A stretch of DNA of 64,000 nucleotides from Cyanoderma ruficeps (GCA_008694505.1 VZDJ01007755.1:10199540-10263539); one strand, 5' to 3'; shown: positions 12,842 through 27,600, numbered from the stretch's first letter. Notes: generated from the sequence alone by a model not told the origin. Made by a program: numbers and translations.

Positions 12842-12924
12842 CGTGTTGTTGGGGTGGTAATTGAGATGCAAACCACTGTCACACAGGGGAGAGGATGTGC
12901 CACTGCTTTGGTCACTGGGGGCAC
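12842..12924 (-). CDS. SNTG1: SNTG1 coding exon: low-complexity linker within PH1 (about residues 156-183)
   Basis: This 83-bp exon starts with GT, completing a Cys codon, then encodes 27 codons from APSDQSSGTSSPLCD to NYHPNNT (phase 1 in, phase 0 out). The acceptor is ATTAG|GTGCC and the donor ACG|GTAAGA. The Ser-rich stretch is a flexible loop of the gamma-syntrophin PH1 region, expected to be surface exposed. Neither strand shows a long open frame here, and the exon was found by following the gene's phases and residues. The match to the mammalian protein, as I recall it, is essentially complete. Confidence 0.95.
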
Positions 12925-14344
12925 CTAATACAAATACAAATGCACAAGAAAATTCTTCATTAATCCCTGATGACATCATTCAAATTTGTATACGTATGTA
13001 TGCATTCTCCCCACACCCAAACAACTTCTATCATATATAACATTCATTTACTTTCTCTGTTCAGCCAGTATTTGTCTTCTGTCTTGATTGGAATGCCTTT
13101 GTAACCTAAACGGAGGCTCAAGAAAACCTTTCCCAGTGCTTTGATTAAAAAAGGTTACTGTCAGCTTGTTAAGAAAAAAAATCCCTCAACATTTCTTTCA
13201 AATTTGACAACAAAAGGGAAGTGTGAACCTTCTCTGTTGGTTTTTTACTTGAAGGAACTTGTCAGATAACCCTTTTGTTAATCTCAGTGGAGTTTACTGT
13301 TCTAAATGTTCTTGTAATGGTTTAGAAAATTACAGTGCTACGCCTTAAATGTGACATGAGAGGATCCTTGCAAATGCTCATTCTTGTGCATCACTCAGGC
13401 TACTCTGTGGTACCACAGCCACACACAGGGACAAAGGTGCTGGAACACATTATTATTTAGGAACACAGTGTTCCAATTTTTTTCTTGTTTCATTTAAATT
13501 TAATACATAGGCAAAAGAAAAAGACAATATTCCATCAAATGTTTGTATAAAATGCTATTTCACCACTTTGATTATTTAATTCCTACTAACTTAAAATCAA
13601 GGGCTCGAAGTATTGAAATCCAATATTTATTGTTTTGTTACTTAAGACTCAAGCAATTTAGTTCACTCTCTTAGGGAGAAAAAAGCTGGAGGAGAGCAGA
13701 GGTGGCAAAAGGCACAGGCTGATATATAAATATGGTTAGACATGCTGCAATTGTCTATAATTATGCATCCACACTTACAATTTAATATAATTAAAGGAAG
13801 ACAGCTGTGTCCATATGACTCTCATGGGGCTAGTTCACTAAAACTCCATTTGGACTTAAACAAAATACTTATCATTCCAGAGTAATTTATTCTTCGTAGA
13901 CAGACATCTCCACCAAAGTCTTTGAATTTTAAACAGCAAAGTTAAGTCCTCTTAATTTATATACACAATGCCATTTTCACATTTACAAGAAAAAACTCCA
14001 CGTGACTAAAATACTAGCTGATGCTGCCTGAAAATCTGATTGTAAATACTCTGCACCAGGATGCGAGCTATTGAAAACTAATGTAATTCTACGGTTTTAC
14101 CTGCAACTTTACTGATTCACAGCAGCCAAATGCCTGGTTATCTGTTTTTCAACCATAGACAGGAATCTTTCTCCTGAGGTCAATGTTAACACAAGCCCCG
14201 GCAATAGGAGCAACTCGTATTTAGGCAGTAATGATGATTGTGAAAGCTGCTGTCAATCACCCTTAATGCACAGTAGTTTCAGAAGCTGCAAGTGTTCATG
14301 GGTATTGAATTGAGGGTTCTTTTGGCCAAGTAATAAAGGCTTAC
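12925..14344 (-). other. SNTG1: SNTG1 intron of 1.4 kb
   Basis: AT-rich intron between the PDZ-end exon and the Ser-rich linker exon. No transposon, RNA gene or further exon was recognised. Confidence 0.85.
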
Positions 14345-14447
14345 ATGCACAGTCTTCATTCAGTGGCAGTTTGAGAAAAGCAGGTGCTCTTTTCAGAAAG
14401 GACACTGTTAGGGTCACTTCTTCCCCTGCATTGCGAAGGACCTGTAC
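14345..14447 (-). CDS. SNTG1: SNTG1 coding exon: PDZ end and return to PH1 (about residues 122-155)
   Basis: This 103-bp exon encodes VQVLRNAGEEVTLTVSFLKR and then APAFLKLPLNEDCA, plus the first base of a Cys codon (phase 0 in, phase 1 out). The acceptor is TTTTCCAG|GTACAG and the donor GCAT|GTAAGC. The first part is the PDZ helix B and the last PDZ strand (VTLTV). APAFLKLPL is the conserved syntrophin linker that leads back into the second half of PH1. The open frame runs on past the donor as KPLLLGQ, which does not match the family, so the GT at 14344-14343 is taken as the exon end. The Cys codon is completed by the next exon. Confidence 0.97.
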
Positions 14448-16010
14448 CTGGAAAAGAAATACAAGCAGACACCTTGAAATAAATCTATGACCAAATGCAA
14501 TAGAAAATGTAAGCAACACCACACAGCTTTCCCACACCAGAACATAACTGTTTAGCAGTTCATTGCAATTACATTTCTTTGAGAAGAAAGGAAAACGTAA
14601 AGCTTGCTATGTGCTTGTCTACTGTGTTTCTAGCCACACATACAGTTAATGGGGTGAGTGGAGCATTAGCCTCCTATATCAGTACTGGCTTTCACCTGTG
14701 CTGTTGCAGAACTTGCTCCCTGAAACTATCCAGCTATGTAACTCCTTCTTTCAGGTCTGGAATCATCCCCCCTTGCACACATTTGTTTAAAAAAATAAAT
14801 ATCTATTTTCTCTATGCATGTATATATTTCCTCTTTTCTTATAGATCCTCAGCCAAAACAACAGCAGTAGTTTCCACAGCTGTGCCATAATCCTATGAGC
14901 AAGTCTTTCCAACATCCAGTGTTAAATTTAGCTGAAGCGCTCCGGCATGGTTGAGAGACCTAATCTTCATCACAGACACAGAGGAAAAGAACCTATTTTA
15001 AGCCTTAAATCTTAGATAAGCACAAGCTTAGGTTTTGCCAAAGGGCTTGCATTTTGGACACAGAATGGGCAAAGCACCTATCCAGCTGTGAATACTTTCA
15101 GCCTTCCTGTACTCTCCCATAGTTACTCCTTTGGCTTTTGTTCATCTTTAGCTTTTGTGGGGTACAGCTGTAGACACCCCAAACATACACGAGAGTGAGG
15201 GACTCCAGGCATCTCTCAAGAGTAGCAGTAACGAGGCAAAAAAGCAACTAAGCGAAATGCTGTGTTAAATTGCTGGGGAGGAACGTTTGAATCGGCTTAT
15301 AACATGAGAGCCAAGAAGAATCAGATCTGTTTCAGAGAACAACCATTTCCTGTTTTGGCTCTGTAACTTCAAAACTCTTCAAGGGCTGATTTAATTTGGG
15401 CTCACAATGACAGAAGATTGCACCATGCCTCTCTCTGAGTGACTGTGTTCATACTGTGCACAGAGCCAGCTCACAGGCAGTCACATTCAGAGGGTTGTTA
15501 CACAGTGAGACATTAGGCAAACATTTTAAACTAGCATATATCTGCTCCCTTTCTCCTGTGTAGCTGTAACCCTTCCGTCACGCTGCTGCTTGTGAGAAAG
15601 CCTTGTAAATAATTTATGAAGCGTTGCTATTCTTTAATTATGCCTGTCAGTAACCTACTCAATAGATTTATTTACATGCATGCGTATAACTATACATTAG
15701 GATGCTTTCACATGGAATTACTACATCATGCTGTTAACTTAAAGCAATTCTTCAGGAAAAGATGTCAACTTTGCCTTGAAACACAATATTTCCTACTCCA
15801 TTCTGGTTGCCACAGAGAACTAACAATATGATGACAGAGTATTTGATTCAGTAACTGAAATTTTAGGGTCTTTATTGTTTAAAATAGCATAGTGGTTGCC
15901 AATGTACATTTTGCAGTTTAGTATGTATTTATATGTATGTGTGCAGATAAACACAGAAACATCACAGCAGTTTTAATTAACCTATACTGCATACCAAAAT
16001 CTTCTCCTGT

Positions 16011-16062
16011 AATCATAGAATTATTTAGGTCGAAACATGAGTCTCTTTGATGAACAGTTCCC
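16011..16062 (-). mobile_element. Short CR1 3'-end relic
   Basis: AATCATAGAATTATTTAGGT followed by CGAAA resembles the reverse complement of the CR1 3' terminus (AATCATAGAATCATTTAGGT, then TGGAAAAGACC). Only about 50 bp is recognisable and it is diverged. Confidence 0.5.
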
Positions 16063-17194
16063 AGTTCTGATGCATTTTCTATCTTAATATTTGTAAGCAG
16101 CAATTATTTCATAGAAAGATGACTTGTAATGTGCAAAAAAAAGTAGACCAAGACTCTGAAGTCCTGAATTCAACCAGAGAAATCATCCTACAGCCTCAGC
16201 TTCCATAGAAAAGTCATTCTTTTCTCTCTTATGTAGTAGTCACGCAGTTCAGAGTAGTCAGAGCCAAAACAGAAACTTACAGGTATGTACTCGGTATTGT
16301 TTCGGCAGGAGTGGACAGACAAAGGGCAGGAAAATACAGCTACTCTCTGCTGTTTAAAAAGGTATTTCTTTTTACTCAGGAACAGGGAGCAAATAAGTGA
16401 AGAAGTTACACCATTACTAACTTTAATTTATAAAGTCACCTTTTAAGATAAGAATAAGTGGGTATCATCTGTGAAAGAAGCTGAGACAGTAACTGCCCTA
16501 AATCGTTCTTCCAGGAGACTACATGATTTCACTTGATAATATATTGCTTTGTAAAGCCTGTAAGAGGCCATAAGTAGCCTACTGTGACTTTTTTCTCTAA
16601 CCTCTCTCTCCCTCAAACCTCTTTATCTCAAAGGATGAAAACTTTAAGCTGAAACACATTTCAGTTGAAGTCAGCAATACTTATATCAGTGAATTGTATT
16701 TTGGAGTGTATGAAGCACATAATCCAGAAAGTGACTACATTTTGACATGCAGAATAAAGACTAAAGAGAGGTAAAAGAATAAAAGAGAAAACTACTAGGT
16801 AATGTTTGCAACAAAGAGCAGATGAGTTATCGATCCCATTTTGCTTACTTTCTAGTCATTAACAAAGCCATTCTGGGAAATAAGGTTAGGTGAAGAAAAT
16901 GAAAATTTTAATTACTTTATTGTCTTTTTCCAGCTTTCAGTTGAAAGCTTTACTGTTATTTTACATTCTTTGTATTTACTCTACATAAGAAATGAACAAT
17001 CAAATTATAAAAGATAATGCTAGCCACAAATAACAGTCTGTAGCAGTATTGAATTTAAATTAGGGCTTCATTCCTACTGTGTATAAATGGTTAACAAAAA
17101 TCAGTATTACTGAAACATAAGTAAAGAGATTTTCAGTTCATTCCTGCTAACAGAGAAGCCATCTCTAAATCTGCATAAAATAAAAATATTTAAA

Positions 17195-17832
17195 ACATTT
17201 TGCAGTCCTAGTTGATGGCAAGTCGCCAGTGCCCTGGAAGCCAGGAGGGCCAACCCTGTCCTGAGGTGCATCAGGCACAGCATCACCAGCCAGGCAAGGG
17301 AGGGGATTGTCCTGCTCTCTCTGCACTGGGGCAGCCTCACCCCCAGTGCTGGGGCCAGTGTAGGGCACCACAATATAAAAAAGCACCAAGCTATTAGAGA
17401 CTGTCTAAATGAAAGCCATGAGGATGGTGAAGGAGGTGAAACCTTACAAGGAGCGGCTGAGGTCACTTGGTATGTTCAGCCTGAAGGTGAGGAGACTGAG
17501 GGGAGACCTCACTGCAGTCTGCAACACCTTCAGCACAGGAAGAGGAGGGACAGGTACCAATGTCTTCATCCCCAGGTTCAGTGACAGGACTCGAGAAAAC
17601 AGCACGAAACTGAGTCAGGGGAGGTTTAGTTTGGATATCAGGAAAAGGTTTTACACCCAGACAGTGATTGAACACTGCAAAAAGTTCCTCAGGGAAGTGG
17701 TCACAGCACCAAGCCTGACAGAGTTCAACAAGTGTTTAGACAACACCTTGAGGCACATGGTGTGATCCTTGGGGTGTCTTGGGCATATTCTTGAAGGGTC
17801 CCTTTCAACACAGCATATTCTATCATTCTATG
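17195..17832 (+). mobile_element. CR1 LINE 3' end with terminal tail
   Basis: The C-terminal part of CR1 ORF2 is readable with breaks: ERLRSLGMFSLKVRRLRGDL (about 17451-17510), FSDRTRENSTKLSQGRFSLD (about 17577-17636) and the REVV region (about 17692). The 3' untranslated end TTGAAGGGTCCCTTTCAACA and the diagnostic tail ATTCTATCATTCTATGATT close at about 17832. 5' truncation is typical of CR1. It is antisense to SNTG1. It resembles the 10323-11400 copy (shared GCACTGGGGC and GCCTCACC blocks) more than the 8300-9690 copy. Confidence 0.94.
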
Positions 17833-18671
17833 ATTTTCCCTGGTATGTGAAAAGATGTAAACAGACCCAACTTACAGAAAGTGAACAAGAAACTTATTTT
17901 TGAAGGAATACTAATTTCGATTAAATATAAAAACATGTTTTCAAATATTTCAAAACAACAATGCAGCAACTTCCTAAGATGATTTTTATCATATATGAAG
18001 AGTTTGGCAAAGGTGAGAAAAATTCCCAGTGCTAAATCTAGGGAATATTTGTATGACAAAAATTTAACTCAGTAGTAGACCTAATATTTCTAATTTCTAA
18101 CTAGATTATATATTCCCATTGTATGCCATGGACAAATTCCCTTCAGAAGAGATCTGGCAATTTCTAAAGCAATGCAGTCTAAATTGCAGAAAATGAGTGA
18201 CCAGACACCATTAAAAAGTTTTGCTTATTGTCTGTACCATTGAAAGGTAATGATCTGTTTTGTTTCCAGAGGCTATAAACCATGCATTCAATATGCATAT
18301 TTTTGGTGGTAGTTGTTGTTTTTAATATTTTTGAGATTTTCTATAAAGCCTTAGATTTTAGGCATATGAATTTACCTATGTCAACTTTCAATTTTTTTAG
18401 TTAAAAATGAATAATAGTAACACTTACTATGATGATACAGAAGTTGTATGGATTAAATAGTGAAAAGCTATTTAGTACTGCTGTTACTACTTAATTTAGC
18501 TTTATTTTTTAATTTCAACTAGTGAGTAATACCAGATATTCATTTGTTGGTACACAGTATCTAACAAAGTCATGCCTGTAACAGGAAGAAGCCTGGACAC
18601 TGAAAAATCTTAACATCTCCTCATCAACATTATGGCTATATATATTAAATTCCTGCTGCTGTTTTAAAAAT

Positions 18672-18690
18672 CATATATATATATATATTT
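18672..18690. repeat. AT dinucleotide microsatellite
   Basis: A short uninterrupted AT run in the 19.5-kb intron. Confidence 0.85.
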
Positions 18691-21600
18691 AATTCAGAAT
18701 AAGTTCATGCAGAAAGAACTACATAAACAGAAACATTAAATATTGTCAATAAACGTTCTTATGCAAAGTATAATCTTACTATCAGTGGGACCAAGAATTA
18801 ATCTACTTCTACCACAAACAGTCCTATATAAAGTTAAGATGTTCACAAATGAAGTGAGTAGGCAAAAAAACCCAGTTGTGCATGTCTGAGCCAGCAGTTG
18901 TGTGAAACAGTGACATTAAAAGAATCAGTGTTTCTGCAGCAACAGTGACTATATTTCTATGCAATTACTGTAATGACTGTAAGGGGGCTATTTGAAAAAG
19001 TAAATTTTATGGTGATGTGTGATATTGGTGAAGAAAATATCTACATAGTAACAACACTAATCTGAATTTTTAATAATGTCTACAATGATATTGCCTTTTA
19101 ATTTTACAAACCCTTTTAAATTCCCAGTTCAAGAAAACATTTGAGCATATGCTGAAGTCTCTCTCAATATATTCAAGAAAGCAATGAAGCAGAAGTCCCT
19201 CTGACTTCAGTAGGTATTCTTTCCCGAATAAATCTGTAAATCCCCTCTCAAATTGCTGGTGAAATTTACCCACCAGTAAAGTGGTAAGGATTTAAAACAG
19301 AACACTTATTTAGAGCCCAAGATCTATGTTCTCTTCAATTGGAGAATTCACTCTTCAGTTTTTAAAGAAAAATTCGAGTTTTTGATGACTACCTTGACCT
19401 ATAAACATTGGGAAAACAGTAAAAAAAAAAAAAGAAAAGGTAGAAGATACCTTTCTAGCCACGCTACAGTTACACAGTGCACAATTTTCAAGTCCATCAG
19501 CAGATAACACAACACACATTTTAACACAATCACACAGAGGTGAAAAGCTACAAGGCTTCATGCACACAACTGTTGAATTTGTGTTTATTTTAAAAATCAA
19601 CCGCTTTATTTAGTAAAAGCAGTGTAGTTAATACACAATTATTAGGAACACATCAGTGCATAGTGAGTTTTTAATTCCTATGATCTAATTTTTATCACAG
19701 TATCTGCCAACAATTGAAGTTAATCAAGAAATATATCAAGATATATCAAAGCGTTTTTTTTCCTTCAGAAAATTTGTCTTTCCAATATACAGGGCAAACC
19801 AGAACAACATTTTGCTACAGAAGTTCCTACTCAGGCTGCACAACTAAAAGTATACTGCAAACTGTAGCTTGACACTATCACAATTGTACATTTTAATTTT
19901 TTGCTGTCTGGCTTCAAAACCTGTGTTAGTTATCTAGGCACAAACCCAAAGGACTGCACACTGGAACTGGGGTCTGTCTCAAACAAGTGGGCAGGAATTG
20001 CCGGGGTGAATGGTTAACTTCCCAGGAACACAGGAAGACATTCTGAGCCCTTCTATTCTGAGCTCTCTTCTGCTTGTATCCTTCTACTAACACTGTTTTG
20101 AAGAAGTGCAGGGGGATGAAGTAACATAAGAGCTTACAGCTCCACCAGTACCCACCACTAAGGAATTATTCTGAAAAGTGAAGATAGAGGTTTATGGACC
20201 TGCAAGATGACACAGCAATGGGATCGAAGCAGCGCTTGCCTAGTGAATGCTCCAGCTACGAAGGCACTACATAAAAGGTCATTTCAGAGTAACATACACA
20301 GAGATTCAGGGTTTGATGCTTTTTGACAAGTCCCATCAGACTGGCCACTTAGAAGGAAAATTACTCTTGATCCAGGTGACAGCATGTGTTTAAGCTAGAC
20401 CATTAGGTGGTTTCTCAGATGTGCAGCATCATACCAGCCATCTTATAGATATATTCAGGCTTCCTTCATTGATCCTTGCTCTACCTTTCACAAGCTCATG
20501 GGCTTTAGTCACAGAAGTACCAGAACATGTAACCTCGAGACTGCTGTATAAAGCATTAGTGCATAAGTCCTTTAAAAATAGATTTCATCATCTTTCAAGC
20601 CTACATGCCAAGAAGGCCACTTACATTAGCTAACACTGAGAGATATGTACAGAATTTCCTTCACAGGAATGCCTAAAATAATCAGATACAAGCAATATGA
20701 ATAAGTGTAATCAGGAGGCAGAAGAGATTAATTTCATTAAAAAATATCAAGAATGTAATTAACATACAAAATAAAAAAACATCCACCAGGCAATAGAAGA
20801 CTAAAAGTAGATCACACAGAGGACATAGACTCCTGTCAATTCGTTCTTCCAAGATAAAAAAGATACTAACTACTGTAACTTCAGTGATCTATTTAACATC
20901 AAGTTGAGAAAAAAAGAACTTGGTTTCACACTTTTAAGTCTAACATTTCTGGAATGGACCGCTTCCAAATTTGTCTAAAAGATCTGACAGCAGCTTTCTG
21001 GAAATCTTTAACCTTTCTTATGTTCCACAATCAACATAAAAATTTATTACTCTTTCCATCAGAATAGTAGCATGCTGCAACTAATTATTGCTTAGTTGCA
21101 TATTTATGTTTTGAAAGGTAATACAGAAGTGTCTTAGCAAAATACAATACAAACAAAAAAAAATTAAAAGTCTACAGCATTTTCCTGTTTTCTTTCATTG
21201 AACTTATTATCAATAATATCACGCATAAAAAATATTGCTATAAGACCGTCATTTGCACTCTTAAGTCATGTATCCTAATTTTGGATTCTGTTTCACTAAA
21301 AGCTTTATGTACAGATCATCACAGTTAGAAGAGTTAGAAGAATTAGATGAATTTCCAATACAGAAACTGTGAAAAGCAAGGAATCGGAACTTTAAAATAT
21401 TCTGTGTTTTCCAAAACTGAGAACACACCCTGTGGGCCAGGACTCATAGGTCATATGGAACATCACGGGTCCTCAAACTGAAACATTTCATATCATATTC
21501 TGAAATATGAAAATCAACAACTCCTTAAATAGATTCCAACCATAATACATTGTTTACCATGATCTGCCAGTATATTCTTTGACTCATCCCAGCTGGCAGT

Positions 21601-24600
21601 TGATTCTGATGCAAACATTCATTTTAACATCAAACAACGGGTCCTGTTAATGATTCTCAACCTGTGGACTACTATTGGTGTGGGACTGTGGTCCATAGAA
21701 GAAATACACAAAGATGCATTTAATAGCCATTCAGCTCCTCATGATAGGCAGCTATTCAGGACACGAATATACCTATGAAAACCAAAAAAAAACCACCCCA
21801 AAGAACCAGAACACTTCAAGCCAAACTCTTTCCAAGCTTTATAAGCTTTTTTGGTGTATCTATTTGTAGTGAGTACATGCCAGATTTCAGAACTGCCTAT
21901 CTTTGTTTTCACATTATCTATTCCATTAATGGCTCTGCTTCTCCAGGATTATTCAGCTACAGTAAATGAACTTTGTAGTTCCACAGTTTTACAGAGTTCT
22001 CCACTTTAAACACTCACAGATGTTCCACTTTTTAAATGCGATTATGGATTCGGCTGCTGGGCACCTTCTCTCTGTCGAAGCTAATTCATGAACACATATT
22101 TTTGAATTAGATATATAATGGCTTCCAAAGCAACTGGCTAAGAGGAACAAGGCAAATCTCCTAAAAACACTGAAAATGACAGAAATACCAATAGAATTTT
22201 TACCACTGTGGTTGAAATTAAACAGCATGTAATTTACAATTTTTTTTTCACATGAAATAGGAAATTTGAATACTTTTGGACAATAAAAAAAACTTTAAGA
22301 TCTTTTTCTAACTGTATATTACAACTCTATGAGACTTATAAAATCTCCACTTGTATACAGGCAACCTAATCAACTCCACTATTAATCAAACGTTACAAAT
22401 CCTAATGCTGATTTCAACTTGTTTGATTTACATGTATGATTCATCTTTACATACAACACACTTTCATCACAATTGCATATAAATCAGTAAACTTCTCCTC
22501 AGTATAGCTCAGAAATTTTTATAGGAGCCAGATATTGTTTGGGGTCAATTTAATCGACATTGTCAAAAACAGATGTTGACCAAACCTGCCTTGGGAGAGA
22601 TGTGTGAACCCCTTAAGCAAACAGAACTCTTACAAAAACGGGAGAAGCCTTTAACCAGTGTTGTAACAGCACTTACTGACTTCTACACAGCTTTCCACAG
22701 GCTTACAGAGCACTGTGTGTGCACTGGCGTGTGTACAGCCAGATAAATGATAGGCTTTCCCATCAATCTACAGAGGATTTCTTATTTAAGATACAAGGTT
22801 TTTGGAGTTCATAGTAATTGGAAAGCAATCGTGATGATAGTGTTGTTTGGGTTTTTTTTTCCTTTCAATTAGTTATGGAGAATATTCAGAAAAAGCTGTT
22901 AACATCTGTAGCATCTGTAACATAATTTAAGCAGGCTCCAGAGGCTTTTCACATTTACCTGCAAAGATGTATGACATAAAAATTCAAAGGTTTTTTTCTT
23001 TTCTTTTAGGCAGGCCATATTTTAATACACAGATAATAGAAAATTCTTCCTACTCATCAGATCTGCACAAAACCCTTGTGGAATCAATCTTTGTTACTCA
23101 TACAAATATTATCATTTTAGTGGATTTTAGTCCAACATAATATAAAGTGTTGAGAATAAGCCAGAACTGCAATTTACTAATTATTTGCAGGCTACCAACC
23201 AATCCTTGGTAGTGCTATTCCCTACTAAGAGTTTCAGATAGCAAGAGATCAATAAAACCATCTTTAAATGAAAGCAGAGAAATTTAGTAAGACACATCCT
23301 CTTGGACTAAAACCAAAAAAACCCTCTAGATTATTTAAGGTATGTGTAACATACACCAACTAAATATCCCATCATAGATTTCCCCAACATCTAAGTCAGC
23401 TTTTGATTACCATCCACCAACCTGCAAAAAAAAATGAGAGACTATATGGGAATAACACTTTCTCGTGGTAAGAGCTGCCCCAAAGAAACTCTGTGCTCTA
23501 AACAGCCAGAGCGTCAGTCATTAAATTACTAACAAATGAAATGTGAAAACCAGCACAACAGGTAATAATATCAGTATCTATTACGTAGAATATTAACATT
23601 TTACTTGTGGCCTACAAGTGTTACAGCATATAATGTATGATAATGCAATGAGTATTCTAGGAAAAAAAAATTAGAGTGTATAATGCATGATCTATCCAAC
23701 AGCATAAGAGAACTCAACATAATCAAGCACATAACCATGAGCTGAATTGAAGAAAAACATTGTATATCATGTCTGAAAACCAAAAGCCACATCTTAGCTG
23801 TTATCCAGGAAAACCTTAGAACAATGACCTAGTACTTATGACTCTCCACTCCCCATACAAAAGTCACATAAAATACAAAATATAGCAAAAGGCTAAAGAC
23901 ATTACCCATGTTACATAAAGAAAATAATCAGCGATATTCACAGAATAAAGCACGATTTTCCACTTATCTCCATGATTTCTAGACTTACCCAGTTACAACT
24001 GGAATAAAGATGACTAGAAACCCTCTTATGAATGAAAATGTATTTTTCTTTTGCTGGAAGACATTATACTAAAAGAAAGCTTCATACAGAAGTCTTGTTT
24101 TTTCAACTATTTTTTCTTTATTTAAGTAAGGGTAAAAATTAAAACAAAATAAAAAGTGGGATTTTTTTTCCCTAGTAAACTGTGACAGAAACTAGACAGT
24201 AACTTGGAATTAAGGTCTCCAAATTTTTCAGGTAATGCATACTCCTCAACAGGAAGAAATAATTCTAATCAAATTATTCATTTAAAGATTTTGGAGTTCT
24301 TTCTTTTTATAGTTCATCATAATGCACTCTTTCTTATTATAGTAATGATCTTAACTGGTTTGACGTTTTAACCTGATTATTAACAAAACAATGAAGCTGC
24401 TTAATAATCTATGAAATATATAAGAATCTCCTGCTCTTTTAATCAAATTGCTCCCACAATTCAAATTAACCAGAAAAAAGTGCTCTCCTGGTTGAATTCT
24501 CTAAGAAATTTCTGAGATAGCTACTAAACAAGCACATTTTTTTATGTTTGCAATTTTTGAAAGGCTCATTAGTAGTATTCAAAACGCATACACATTACCA

Positions 24601-27600
24601 GACTGTATGACATGCCAGCTCTTGTTCCTGTTCCTAATGCCCGAAGAGTGAAAAACATCCAGCTGACACAGCATTTTGAAGTACAGTCTTAAATTTTAAG
24701 ACCTTTTATGAACAGACATATGTCTATGATTGCTGAAAACAATACAAGTGTTGCATGGCTTGAACATTTTGCCTGACTACACAGAGCTCCAGGTCTGGGG
24801 AAAAAAAGAAAGATCATTCCCAGAATGGGAGTTTGCTCACACTAATCTCATTGCAAGGTTGGGGTCAAACACACAGCTAGTAGTAAATTTCACATTTACA
24901 TATTCAATATAAAATTTGCTGTTGGCAAATATGACCTTCACACTTAGTTTTCACGAACGGTCACACTAATCAAGCACCAGAATATAAATGCTCATGAAAA
25001 GTGAATAAAAGGTGGTTGGTTCTAAAGAGTTTGAAAGCAAATTCTAATTCTATATTTGAATAAATATTACTGTACAAACCTATTCCTATTTGTTCAGTTT
25101 TAAATGTTATCAACTTCAATATGAGGAAAAAAAATTCTTGGACAAATTTGTATTTGAAGTAATGTATTAGATCAATATAAGCAGTTAATTCTGCTAAGCT
25201 TCTTGGCTGCTCAGGATCTAATCTCTGAGAAAGATATTTTAATACTTCAGGGAAAGTGCCCAGTGGGAAAAGTTCTCAGCTGAGAAAACATGTAAGAATT
25301 CTGTGATTCTGTAACATACTTTCACGCATTTAATGCACTGGCAGTTTTTCTGCTCCAGATTAATTGCACTGTGTCTGGTTGAAGTTGAGGAAATTACTTT
25401 GTTCTTCAAAAACGTTTGTAAAAAAGAAAGTCCCCAACTTAATAAAATACGTAAATTCAAAATTTTAGGCAAATGCATACGTATTCAGCTGAACTGGGAT
25501 CCAATACATTTATAATTTGAAAATTTCAGAAATCATATTGCCTTAACAGTTTTAAGATCATTTTCATCAGTGTCTAGATTTTAAAGATCTTGGCAAAACA
25601 GGATTTGGAGGTACTCATGCTGTATTTTAATTAACTGGAGAACATTTATAGATATTTTTGGAAGCAAAAAAGATTAGCATATAATTCCAAAGAAGTAAAA
25701 AAGATAATTTGTATTTCAGCACAACGACAAAAAAGTGCTGAATTACAGTTTTAATCAGTTTATAGCATGAGGTCTTCATAACTTTCAAAATTAAGCATAA
25801 ATCTTATATATTAATCAAAACTGATCAGGCTACTTATCCAATTGCAACCCTTTTTTTACCTTTTCTTATTTTCTTAATTAAGCAATAACACTACAGAAAT
25901 CAATTCTTGCCAACAGTTAATTACCATCTGAGACTATAAAATCATGTAAAAACAATAATTTATCGACTATTGTATAAAGTGAATGTGTTTTCTGAAACAA
26001 AATTTGCAACATCAACAGTAAAAGAAAAACAGAGTGATTTGTATAATTCTATTACATTGCTGCTAGGTTATTATGCCAGAGTATTACCAATGAATGCACA
26101 AACTACAGGCTTCACTTTCGGAAAGTTCAACCCTCTCAAACCTTAATAATTCTAGTTTTACAATTTTCTCTGTGCTCTCACTTTCTATAAAATTTCAGAA
26201 AATAAGAAAAACACTGCTGATGCAACATAACTCCATGATACGTAATGAACATTTTATACAGATGCTCTGACTCAACAAAGCATGCCCCCATTTAGATAGC
26301 ACTTTCCTGTCGAGGTATAATGATCCTGGGATACTAAAATCTGCAGTTGAAAAAGTAAAATTAAAAATTTAAATGTCTTAATGCTTCCACTTTCCAAAGC
26401 TTCCAAAGTGTTTTAATTGGGAAATAAATAAAAAAACATGGTCTCACAGATTTGTTGTTGCCATTGTTACGCAGGTGATTCACTTTACCCCATACCCTCC
26501 CTTATTGATTGATAGAAAGTTTCTTTATACAGTCTGAAAACTTGAAGTCTTTCATGGTGATGGATATTAAACCAAAATACTTTATCTGTTAGCATTTGTT
26601 ATGGTAAACTTTAGCTCTCATCAACATTTCTCTGCAACCACTGATTTAGAAATCACACATGACCTGAAGTGCACAGGGGATTTTGAATATGTTTTGTATT
26701 TGATTTCCCATGTAAACTCAAAAAAACTCAGCAAAAGATGTCAAAGTAACCTCAAGACATCTGAGAAATGGTGGAGACATGCCTGTCTATCCATTTTCTA
26801 TATAAGAACATCATACTCAGAATAGCGTAAGAAGGGAAGGCACCTCAGAAAATCTGTAAACATCCTCATTACTTCCTACTGCAAGCCAATTCTTAAATAC
26901 AGGAGGTTTTAATGTAGAATAGTCCCTTGAACATTCCTTTTAACAGGTCAGCACAATCAGAATCTTCTAAATGCTCTCAATCACTACTGGCTTGACAAGG
27001 GCAAGAGAAGTGGAATAGAGCTATGAACATTTTCCAGATCACATTTAAAGATATATGTCATTATCCTGGTAAGGCCAATTCAGCCTGAAGAGTGACTATT
27101 TCCCATTTTCCTCAGAAAAGTATTAACAGCACAGGGAGGTAACTCTTGCAGGTCTCTGCACGAAAATCTAGGTAATGTGTAACTGTTGTAATTTTTAATG
27201 AAGAGTTTCTTCCATCAGTTACCAAACCTGCAGAGAAGTTCTTCTTGTGACCTGTGAAACTCTTACTACTGCAAGCTATTTTACTGGCCACAGTCTTCCA
27301 AAACAGCTAAAAAGAAACAGGTAGTACCAAACTGAACCTGTATAACAACATCAGTACTATCAGGGCAAAAGGAAAAATAAAACCATCCAGAAATAGGCCC
27401 AGTGCTGACAAACAGATACCAAAACACCAGTACCATACTGTACCATACTAGTGGTTGAGAAGTATGGGGTGGGCCATCTGGAAACCTCCATGTATCTGGC
27501 TGGAACAGGCCAACACTGGATACTATTGAAAAATTATATAGAGTCCATTCTCCTTTCCTCTTCCTCCTCCACCGAACAAACTGTCAAAAGACAAAGACCC

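Noticed and set aside
17107..17765. Open frames of 118-119 codons on both strands
   Set aside because: They lie within the CR1 3' end and reflect its coding remnant and antisense shadow.
25296..25313. ATTCTGTGATTCTGT string resembling a CR1 tail
   Set aside because: No CR1 3' sequence precedes it, so 18 bp alone cannot be distinguished from chance.
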